Source: Desulfuromonadaceae bacterium (GTDB taxonomy: Bacteria > Desulfobacterota > Desulfuromonadia > Geobacterales > Pseudopelobacteraceae). Taken from it: a stretch of 5,353 bases of DNA. The notes beneath the pieces are model-generated. The model ran no database searches. It saw only the letters and a program-made list of their open reading frames with translations, and was not told the DNA's origin. Shown here in pieces: positions 1-4,891 of the stretch; the first letter of the stretch is position 1, and each line of letters starts with the position of its first letter. A program made the position numbers and the translations under genes. The stretch spans positions 1-5,353 of the forward strand of contig JAQUCQ010000246.1 of the NCBI GenBank assembly GCA_028686145.1, in the 5' to 3' direction.

Positions 1-567
1 GCTACTGTCAGGGTGCCGGACAAAAACCGGGTACAGGACGAAGTGACGCTTGCCGAAACTGTTGGCGTTACCAGGAAGAATCCTGATTATTATCCGTTGC
101 AGGTCGGACTTCATGTCCTTTCGGGGGGCTTTTACGCAACAAGACTTTACCATGACCTGCGTGAGCGGGCCGGATTGGTTTACACGGTAGAGGCGTTTCT
201 CCATGCCGGTAATACCCGTTCGCTTTTCGGAGTTTTCTACGGTTGTGACCCGCAGAACGTTTTGAAAGCTCGTAAGCTGGTTGAGCGGAACATCTATAAA
301 ATGCAGAAAGAGCCGGTTTCCAAGGTCGAGCTTCGCCAGGCCAAGACACTTCTTCTGCGTCAGATGCTTTTGTCGAAGACCAGTACCGGCAGCATTGCGG
401 AGGAGCTTCTTGGTTTGTCACTGACCGGCCTTCCTCTCGATGAACCGTCTCGTGCCGCACGGAGATACCGCACAATTAGTGCACGTCAGGTCAGGAAGGC
501 TTTTAAACATTGGATACGGCCGAATGGCTTTGTACAGGTTACCCGGGGGCCGCTCCATCCGAACTGA
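1..567 (+). CDS. M16-family zinc peptidase, C-terminal part (5' end outside window)
   Basis: The frame is open from base 1 and ends at TGA 565-567, giving 188 codons. The GTG at 13 is internal and not a start, because the reading frame and the family fold both continue upstream. The visible part matches the C-terminal (non-catalytic) lobe of pitrilysin/insulinase-type M16 peptidases. It has a Leu-Ser-Gly-Gly turn followed by the family's Leu-Arg-Glu-x-x-Gly-Leu-x-Tyr motif (bases 157-183), then the helical segment and a short strand near the C-terminus. The zinc-binding HxxEH motif belongs to the N-terminal lobe and would lie upstream, so catalytic competence cannot be judged. Such proteins in diderm bacteria are usually periplasmic or processing peptidases; the substrate is unknown. 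The next gene starts 70 bp downstream on the same strand, with no clear terminator between them. The family call is firm; the exact subgroup is not. Confidence 0.88.
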   Translation, partial: ATVRVPDKNRVQDEVTLAETVGVTRKNPDYYPLQVGLHVLSGGFYATRLYHDLRERAGLVYTVEAFLHAGNTRSLFGVFYGCDPQNVLKARKLVERNIYKMQKEPVSKVELRQAKTLLLRQMLLSKTSTGSIAEELLGLSLTGLPLDEPSRAARRYRTISARQVRKAFKHWIRPNGFVQVTRGPLHPN

Positions 568-605
568 TTTCCAGGAGATTGTCTAAACTACTTCGTTTGC
601 TGGAA

Positions 606-618
606 GTTGAATATCAAC
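606..618. repeat. Short inverted repeat upstream of the lipoprotein gene
   Basis: GTTGA-ATA-TCAAC is a perfect 5-bp dyad with a 3-bp centre. It lies just upstream of the AAGGGAGG ribosome-binding site (624-631) of the lipoprotein gene. It could be a small operator half-site pair or a weak mRNA hairpin, but an arm of this length also occurs by chance. There is no following T-tract, so it is not an intrinsic terminator for the M16 gene. Confidence 0.2.
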
Positions 619-637
619 GCTGAAAGGGAGGCATTAA

Positions 638-1018
638 ATGAAAAAAACTGTTGGAATACTAGGAGTGATAGTACTTTTTAACCTGACCGGGTGTGCAACA
701 CATGATTATGTCCGTTCTCAGGTTGATCCGTTGGCAGAGCGCCTTGGCAAGCTTGAATCCAAGGTGTCACAAATCGGTGGAGCTGCAGAAGGAGACAAGG
801 CTGCCATCAAGCAGGCAAACGACAAAGCCCAACAAGCTCTCGACATGGCGAACAAGATGGCGGGTGATGCCACGAAAGCGGATAACGATGCAAAGAGGGC
901 GGAAGATGCGGCAATGAAAGCTGAAAATGCAGCAAAAGAGGCCGAACGGGCTGCCAATGAAGCCCAGCATATGGAAAATAAATCCGAAAAGATCTTCAAG
1001 CTCGAGCAGAAGAAATAG
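638..1018 (+). CDS. Lpp/OprI-like alanine-zipper outer-membrane lipoprotein
   Basis: This 126-residue protein has a type II signal peptide: Lys-Lys n-region, hydrophobic core, and lipobox Leu-Thr-Gly-Cys with Cys19 as the lipidated residue. Ala at +2 favours outer-membrane sorting by Lol. The mature 108 residues are almost entirely helical. Residues about 55-110 carry Ala in heptad spacing, clearest at residues 85-109 (A-x-x-A-x-x-A repeats), the pattern of an alanine-zipper trimeric coiled coil as in E. coli Lpp and Pseudomonas OprI. The chain ends in Lys-Lys; in Lpp the C-terminal Lys is the residue joined to diaminopimelate of peptidoglycan. It is roughly twice the mature length of Lpp. 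The start ATG follows AAGGGAGG (624-631) at 6 bp. The next gene encodes an L,D-transpeptidase, the enzyme class that makes this link. Class assignment is good; peptidoglycan attachment is inferred. Confidence 0.85.
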   Translation: MKKTVGILGVIVLFNLTGCATHDYVRSQVDPLAERLGKLESKVSQIGGAAEGDKAAIKQANDKAQQALDMANKMAGDATKADNDAKRAEDAAMKAENAAKEAERAANEAQHMENKSEKIFKLEQKK

Positions 1019-1067
1019 CTCCATTTGCTTCAAAAGGGAATTGTGTGTGTTATTGGGAACAACCTGA

Positions 1068-1979
1068 ATGATTGGCACTAAAGATCAAACTATGATCCGA
1101 TCATATATTGTACGTGCGGCAACATATCTCTGTTTTGTCTGGGTGGCGGTTCTTTCTCATCAACGCGCTTTTGCCGCCGAAGTTCAGTTTCGTCATGGCG
1201 TCGGAGGTTCAACAGCAATCCACACGGTCAGAGTCGATGATTCGCTGGTTGAACTGGCACGCCGTTACGATATTGGCTACAACGAAATTGAAGCTGCCAA
1301 TGCGGGGGTTGATCCTTTTGTTCCTGATGCTGGAATCGCGGTAACAATTCCGGGAAAATGGATACTTCCGGATATTCAGGTGCAGAAGGGAATTGTCATA
1401 AATCTGGCGGAGATGCGGCTCTACTATTTTGACGTTCCGTCCAGAGGTGTGGTCGAGACCTTTCCTGTGGGGATTGGTGATGAAGGATGGGATACCCCGA
1501 CCGGGATTTTCCACGTTATCGAGAAGATCGTAAATCCGGCATGGCATGTACCGGCTTCGATAAGAAAACAGAAGCCGGAACTCCCGCTAATAGTGCCGTC
1601 AGGACCTGATAATCCTCTTGGTACTCATGCCCTGCGCTTATCTGTCGGCACCGTACTCATTCACGGTACTGATCGCCCGTTTGGTATTGGCAGAAGGGTT
1701 AGTCATGGGTGTATCCACCTGTATCCTGAGGATATTGTCCGGCTTTTCAGGAAAGTGCGCATTGGCACCAGAGTTGTCATTGTTCGGCAACCAGTAAAGG
1801 TTGCAACTGTTGATAACCGGGTGCTGGTGGAGATTCACGCAGATGGAAATGAAGAGCTGGAGGAGGAAACGGTAAATTTTCTGGAAAGGAAAGGATTACT
1901 CGACCGTGTTGATAATCGCAAACTGCAAAAAGCGCTATTAGCCAGGTCGGGGGTACCGACTGATATAACGAGGAATTAA
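1068..1979 (+). CDS. LysM plus YkuD-domain L,D-transpeptidase (ErfK/YbiS type), exported
   Basis: This 303-residue periplasmic enzyme of the ErfK/YbiS/YcfS/YnhG class probably either cross-links peptidoglycan (3-3 bonds) or attaches a lipoprotein to it. A signal peptide covers residues about 1-36, with likely cleavage at Ala-Phe-Ala|Ala-Glu. A LysM-like peptidoglycan-binding segment lies at about 51-96. The YkuD catalytic domain spans about 107-240, with the family's His-Gly at 199-200 and the Ser-His-Gly-Cys motif at 212-215; Cys215 (codon 1710-1712) is the nucleophile. The position two after the Cys is His217, where most relatives have Arg. The tail at 241-303 resembles the extension seen in YbiS-type enzymes. 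ATG 1068 directly follows an in-frame TGA and has only a weak GGGAA 8 bp upstream; ATG 1092 is an alternative that also leaves an intact signal peptide but lacks any Shine-Dalgarno sequence. It lies 49 bp after the alanine-zipper lipoprotein gene, which suggests cotranscription. Confidence 0.92.
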   Translation: MIGTKDQTMIRSYIVRAATYLCFVWVAVLSHQRAFAAEVQFRHGVGGSTAIHTVRVDDSLVELARRYDIGYNEIEAANAGVDPFVPDAGIAVTIPGKWILPDIQVQKGIVINLAEMRLYYFDVPSRGVVETFPVGIGDEGWDTPTGIFHVIEKIVNPAWHVPASIRKQKPELPLIVPSGPDNPLGTHALRLSVGTVLIHGTDRPFGIGRRVSHGCIHLYPEDIVRLFRKVRIGTRVVIVRQPVKVATVDNRVLVEIHADGNEELEEETVNFLERKGLLDRVDNRKLQKALLARSGVPTDITRN

Positions 1980-2016
1980 AAGAGTAGGGGACAGCAGGAT
2001 TTCGTCAATGTCCGTA

Positions 2017-2036
2017 CTGTTCACAGGGATACCTGT
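2017..2036. promoter_or_regulatory. Overlapping dyads upstream of the protease promoter (possible operator)
   Basis: Two inverted repeats share one arm: CTGT-TC-ACAG (2017-2026) and ACAGG-GATA-CCTGT (2023-2036). They sit about 17 bp upstream of the predicted -35 element of the DegP-like gene, a usual place for an activator site. The alternative is a weak RNA hairpin in the tail of the transpeptidase transcript; no T-tract follows, so it does not look like a terminator. The regulator is unknown. Confidence 0.25.
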
Positions 2037-2052
2037 CTTGACCATATTCCTC

Positions 2053-2081
2053 TTGTAATGGAACAGCCAAGCCAATCTAAT
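2053..2081 (+). promoter_or_regulatory. Predicted sigma70-type promoter for the DegP-like protease gene
   Basis: TTGTAA (2053-2058) and TCTAAT (2076-2081) are separated by 17 bp. They match the sigma70 consensus at 4/6 and 5/6 positions. Transcription would start near 2088, giving a leader of about 36 nt before ATG 2124. The largest gap in the window (1980-2123) holds this site, consistent with a new transcription unit starting here. I saw no convincing sigmaE or sigma32 element, though stress control is common for this family. Confidence 0.4.
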
Positions 2082-2111
2082 GCTCGAGTGAATCAGGAAT
2101 TTTTTTCGTAT

Positions 2112-2118
2112 AAGGAGG
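2112..2118 (+). promoter_or_regulatory. Ribosome-binding site fixing the protease start
   Basis: A perfect AAGGAGG lies 5 bp before ATG 2124. It shows that the in-frame ATG at 2058 is not the start: that codon has no Shine-Dalgarno sequence, falls within the predicted promoter, and would put a polar extension in front of the signal peptide. Confidence 0.85.
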
Positions 2119-2123
2119 ACGTC

Positions 2124-3563
2124 ATGATTAAAAGGAAACTGGCTCTGTTAGGTCGTTCAAGTTTGATTTCGTTGGTGATGTTTTTGATGCTTGTTACCCA
2201 GGGTGGCTGCGCGAACAATGAAAAGACGAAGTTTGTCGGTTTTCCCCAGTCATTTGCGGATCTTGCCGAGAAGGTAAAACCGGCTGTTGTCAACATCAGC
2301 ACAACCTCGACCGTAACTGTTCCAGGTAATCCTTTCCGTCAATTTTTCGGTGGTAACCAGGATGGGCAGAGTGATCCATTTGAAGATTTTTTCAGGCATT
2401 TTTCTAATGAGGTTCCAGACCAGAAGATGAAACAGCAGAGTCTTGGTTCCGGTATTATCATTGACAAGGATGGTTTTATTATTACCAACAACCATGTCGT
2501 AGATAATGCGGATGAGATCAAGGTCAAGCTTTCTGACGGCAGGGAATTCAAGGCAAAAGTTATCGGTCGAGACAGTAAAACCGATCTGGCATTGATAAAG
2601 ATCTCCTCTGTTTTCGAAAACCTGCCGATTCTGGCTTTGGGTGATTCGGATAAAATGCGTGTCGGTGATTGGGTAATGGCGGTGGGTAACCCCTTTGGTC
2701 TGGAACAGACGGTAACCCAGGGGATTATCAGTGCCACCGGCAGGGTTATCGGCTCCGGTCCGTATGATGATTTTCTACAGACAGATGCGCCGATTAACCC
2801 GGGTAACAGCGGCGGACCGCTTGTTAATCTCAAAGGAGAGGTTATCGGCATCAACACTGCCATTATTCCGGGAGGCCAGGGGCTTGGTTTTGCTATACCC
2901 AGCTCGTTGGCCAAATCAATAACCAGCCAATTGAAGGAAAAAGGAAAAGTTGTCCGTGGCTGGATCGGCGTGACGATCCAGACCGTCACCCCGGAACTTG
3001 CCAAATCCTTCGGCATGAAGGAAGCGACAGGCGCCCTGGTCGGCGATGTCATCAAGGATGGCCCGGCAGAAAAGGGCGGAATTAAAACCGGCGATATTAT
3101 AACCTCTTATGACGGTAAGACTGTCAAAACGGCCAATGATCTACCTATATTTGTTGCTGAAACGCCGGTGGGAAAATCTGTTGATCTGACGGTAATCCGG
3201 CAAAACAAAGAAGTACATGTGTCCATTAAAGTTGAAGAGTTGACAGCAGAGAAGATTGCTTCCCAGTCAAACGCACCGGTACAGAGTTTCGGTATGAAAG
3301 TAGACAATATTACTTCTCAGCTGCGGCAACAATTTGGCATTTCGGAAAAAACGGGTGTTGTGGTGATGAGTGTCGAGCAGGGGAGCCTGGCTAGTGAATC
3401 CGGGATCCATGCGGGTGATATAATTAAAGAGGTGAACCGGAAAACGGTCAGGAACCTTGCTGATTATAATGCAGCCATGCGCGGGGTCAGCAAGGATCAA
3501 CCGGTATTGATGCTGCTGAAAAGAGGGAAACAGACCTTTTTTGTAAGTATGGAAGGCCAATGA
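2124..3563 (+). CDS. degP: DegP/HtrA (Do) family serine protease with two PDZ domains
   Basis: This 479-residue envelope protease/chaperone degrades or holds misfolded exported proteins. The N-terminus is a signal sequence (residues 1-29) ending Gly-Gly-Cys-Ala. The Cys could be lipidated, but Gln at -3 is a poor lipobox residue; signal peptidase I cleavage after Ala30 is the alternative. The trypsin-like domain is about 45-265, with catalytic triad His124 (Thr-Asn-Asn-His-Val-Val), Asp154 (Lys-Thr-Asp-Leu-Ala) and Ser229 (Gly-Asn-Ser-Gly-Gly-Pro-Leu), all intact. A Phe-rich, polar insert at about 70-105 corresponds to the LA-loop of DegP/DegQ. PDZ1 is about 279-371 and PDZ2 about 389-474. 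Length and two PDZ domains fit DegP/DegQ rather than single-PDZ DegS. It has its own likely promoter and is followed 54 bp later by the YfdX-like gene. The family is certain; the choice between DegP and DegQ is not. Confidence 0.95.
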   Translation: MIKRKLALLGRSSLISLVMFLMLVTQGGCANNEKTKFVGFPQSFADLAEKVKPAVVNISTTSTVTVPGNPFRQFFGGNQDGQSDPFEDFFRHFSNEVPDQKMKQQSLGSGIIIDKDGFIITNNHVVDNADEIKVKLSDGREFKAKVIGRDSKTDLALIKISSVFENLPILALGDSDKMRVGDWVMAVGNPFGLEQTVTQGIISATGRVIGSGPYDDFLQTDAPINPGNSGGPLVNLKGEVIGINTAIIPGGQGLGFAIPSSLAKSITSQLKEKGKVVRGWIGVTIQTVTPELAKSFGMKEATGALVGDVIKDGPAEKGGIKTGDIITSYDGKTVKTANDLPIFVAETPVGKSVDLTVIRQNKEVHVSIKVEELTAEKIASQSNAPVQSFGMKVDNITSQLRQQFGISEKTGVVVMSVEQGSLASESGIHAGDIIKEVNRKTVRNLADYNAAMRGVSKDQPVLMLLKRGKQTFFVSMEGQ

Positions 3564-3569
3564 ACTGTC

Positions 3570-3597
3570 TTGAAATCCGTGAACTTTAAAATATTAC
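3570..3597 (+). promoter_or_regulatory. Possible sigma70-type promoter for the yfdX-like gene
   Basis: TTGAAA (3570-3575; 5/6 match) and TATTAC (3592-3597; 4/6 match) are 16 bp apart in the AT-rich gap after the protease gene. The start would fall near 3604, leaving only about 14 nt of leader and placing the Shine-Dalgarno sequence at the extreme 5' end, which is tight. Read-through from the protease promoter is equally possible since no terminator is seen in the gap. Confidence 0.3.
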
Positions 3598-3604
3598 GAT
3601 AAAA

Positions 3605-3611
3605 AAGGAGG
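3605..3611 (+). promoter_or_regulatory. Ribosome-binding site fixing the yfdX-like start
   Basis: AAGGAGG directly abuts ATG 3612 (no spacing) but is 6 bp from ATG 3618. The second ATG is therefore the likely start, removing two residues from the longest reading frame. Confidence 0.8.
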
Positions 3612-3617
3612 ATGAGC

Positions 3618-4883
3618 ATGATTAATAAATTCAAAGTTTGTTTTTCGATCATTCCGCTTCTTCTTCTGGCGGTCTTTGCTACCAGATCTCACGCTCAAAT
3701 AATTCAGAGCAACAATATGGCGTTGACTGATAGTCACATCATGCCGATGGAATCGTCCACCATAGCAAGGACAGCGATTGTTGCTCTACGGCATATATCG
3801 CAGGCCCGCTTGGATATTTATCATAAAGCATTGCCACAGGCACAACGTGATCTAGCCGAAGCTGTACGGTTGATGGACACCATCAGAGATGAACTTTCGA
3901 CGTCAACAGTAAAAAATCTCATTGAGATTGCCCGTACGCACCTTGAATATGAAAAAACACAACAAGTTCTGTATGATCTGCCCCCGATCTATTCTTCTCT
4001 GGATATGATCTCGGTCTATATTCCAACTGAAAAAGCCAGGTGGTATATCGACAGGGCAAAGGGGTATCTGGAGAAAAACGACAAATGGGGAGCTGAGAGA
4101 GAGCTTGCCTTGGCCGGTAAATCTTTGATTGTAATCGAGGTGGAACTGCCACTTCTTAAAATGCAGCAGTATGTTGCCAAGGCACAGGGGTACCTTGCTG
4201 CGAAAAATGGTAAAAAGGCTGACAAAGTTTTGCGTGTAGCAGAATTACATACAATGAATCTGTACACCGGAATAAATTCGCCTCTTTTTCAGGCGAACAA
4301 GAACCTTTGGCTGACATACCAGAATTTTTCAACAGCGTCGCGTGCTGATACGAAAGCACAGATTTCACAGGCACGAGAATATTTGAGCACGGCTGCAGCC
4401 AGCGGAGGTGCACGAGGAAAGAAAGAGGTTACGGAACTTTCGTCGGAATTGGGTGAGCTTGAGAAGAGGCTTGCCGGTGACGGAAAAGTTGCGGAGTTTG
4501 AAATAAAAGCGGTGTGGGAAAAGAGCAAAGCGCTTGCCGACCGGTCGGCAGATTACCTCTCAGCCGGCCTCTCTAAAGAGGAAACAACGTTGAATATTCA
4601 AAGCAACCTGATCGAGGCCAAGCTACATGTGGCATATGCCGAGACCTATCAGGTAACCACATCTGAACCGGAAAAAGCAATCAAGGAGCTCGACACGGCG
4701 TATGCTTATCTGCTTAAAGCCTCAGAAAACGATTTGGCGGGCCCTGCAGCCCGCAAAAAAATACTTGGAATTGGTAGCAGCCTTATGGCTCTCAAGGCAA
4801 ACCCGGAAAAGAGAGATGCTGTTGTTCAGGAACGTTATGATACACTTAAAGAAGAGTTGAATAACCTTATCCAAAATATGTAG
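3618..4883 (+). CDS. Exported YfdX-family protein, extended helical repeat form
   Basis: This 421-residue secreted protein has a Sec signal peptide (residues 1-26, probable cleavage Ser-His-Ala|Gln). The region at about 48-215 resembles the YfdX family: an Ala/Arg-rich helix with Ile-Ala-Arg-Thr-Ala, then helical hairpins in which a Tyr-Leu segment precedes a charged turn and an Ala-Leu-rich helix. Two hairpins, residues about 138-170 and 182-212, look like copies of each other. The remainder (about 240-421) is also all-helical, with further hairpins of the same style. E. coli YfdX is about half this length, so this is an extended or duplicated form. YfdX is induced by the EvgAS acid/drug-resistance system in E. 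coli, and paralogues occur in mobile heat-resistance loci; its biochemical role is not settled. Placement after a DegP-type protease supports an envelope stress role. No catalytic motif is visible. The TPR-like appearance is an alternative reading. Confidence 0.72.
   Translation: MINKFKVCFSIIPLLLLAVFATRSHAQIIQSNNMALTDSHIMPMESSTIARTAIVALRHISQARLDIYHKALPQAQRDLAEAVRLMDTIRDELSTSTVKNLIEIARTHLEYEKTQQVLYDLPPIYSSLDMISVYIPTEKARWYIDRAKGYLEKNDKWGAERELALAGKSLIVIEVELPLLKMQQYVAKAQGYLAAKNGKKADKVLRVAELHTMNLYTGINSPLFQANKNLWLTYQNFSTASRADTKAQISQAREYLSTAAASGGARGKKEVTELSSELGELEKRLAGDGKVAEFEIKAVWEKSKALADRSADYLSAGLSKEETTLNIQSNLIEAKLHVAYAETYQVTTSEPEKAIKELDTAYAYLLKASENDLAGPAARKKILGIGSSLMALKANPEKRDAVVQERYDTLKEELNNLIQNM
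4535..4550. repeat. Perfect 16-bp palindrome inside the yfdX-like gene
   Basis: TGCCGACC is followed immediately by its reverse complement GGTCGGCA, with no centre spacer. The site encodes Leu-Ala-Asp-Arg-Ser-Ala and is translated normally. It could be a protein-binding or restriction-type site, or chance; one palindrome of this size in several kilobases is uncommon but not extraordinary. Confidence 0.3.
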
Positions 4884-4886
4884 GTG
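4882..4886 (+). promoter_or_regulatory. Ribosome-binding site overlapping the upstream stop codon
   Basis: AGGTG overlaps the TAG stop (4881-4883) of the YfdX-like gene and lies 5 bp before ATG 4892. This arrangement suggests that ribosomes finishing the upstream gene help to start the next one (translational coupling), so the two products are probably made together. Confidence 0.5.
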
Positions 4887-4891
4887 TACAT

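Noticed and set aside
13..15. GTG at 13 as the start of the first gene
   Set aside because: The frame is open to base 1 and the protein begins in the middle of the M16 C-terminal lobe, so the gene is cut by the window edge.
1025..1053. Possible promoter TTGCTT and TGTTAT before the transpeptidase gene
   Set aside because: Matches are only 3/6 and 4/6, and the 49-bp gap fits simple cotranscription with the lipoprotein gene.
2038..2043. TTGACC as a -35 element
   Set aside because: No acceptable -10 hexamer lies 16-18 bp downstream; the TTGTAA/TCTAAT pair fits better.
2060..2080. sigmaE-like GGAACA and TCTAA pair before the protease gene
   Set aside because: The spacing between the elements is about 10 bp, too short for a sigmaE promoter; the TCTAAT hexamer fits a sigma70 -10 element better.
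2058..2123. 22-residue N-terminal extension of the DegP-like protein from ATG 2058
   Set aside because: It has no ribosome-binding site, overlaps the predicted promoter, and would place a polar stretch before the signal sequence. ATG 2124 has a perfect AAGGAGG.
2970..2989. 6-bp inverted repeat GTGACG/CGTCAC in the protease gene
   Set aside because: Short arms with an 8-nt loop in coding sequence, fully consistent with chance.
2339..3055. Long open frame on the - strand (238 codons)
   Set aside because: It is antisense to the protease domain of the DegP-like gene, shows no recognisable family, and is explained by codon bias of the + strand gene.
4737..4759. GC-rich 6-bp hairpin followed by an A-run in the yfdX-like gene
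   Set aside because: The + strand has A rather than T after the stem, and on the - strand the T-run precedes the stem. It is inside a coding sequence, so it is not a terminator on either strand.
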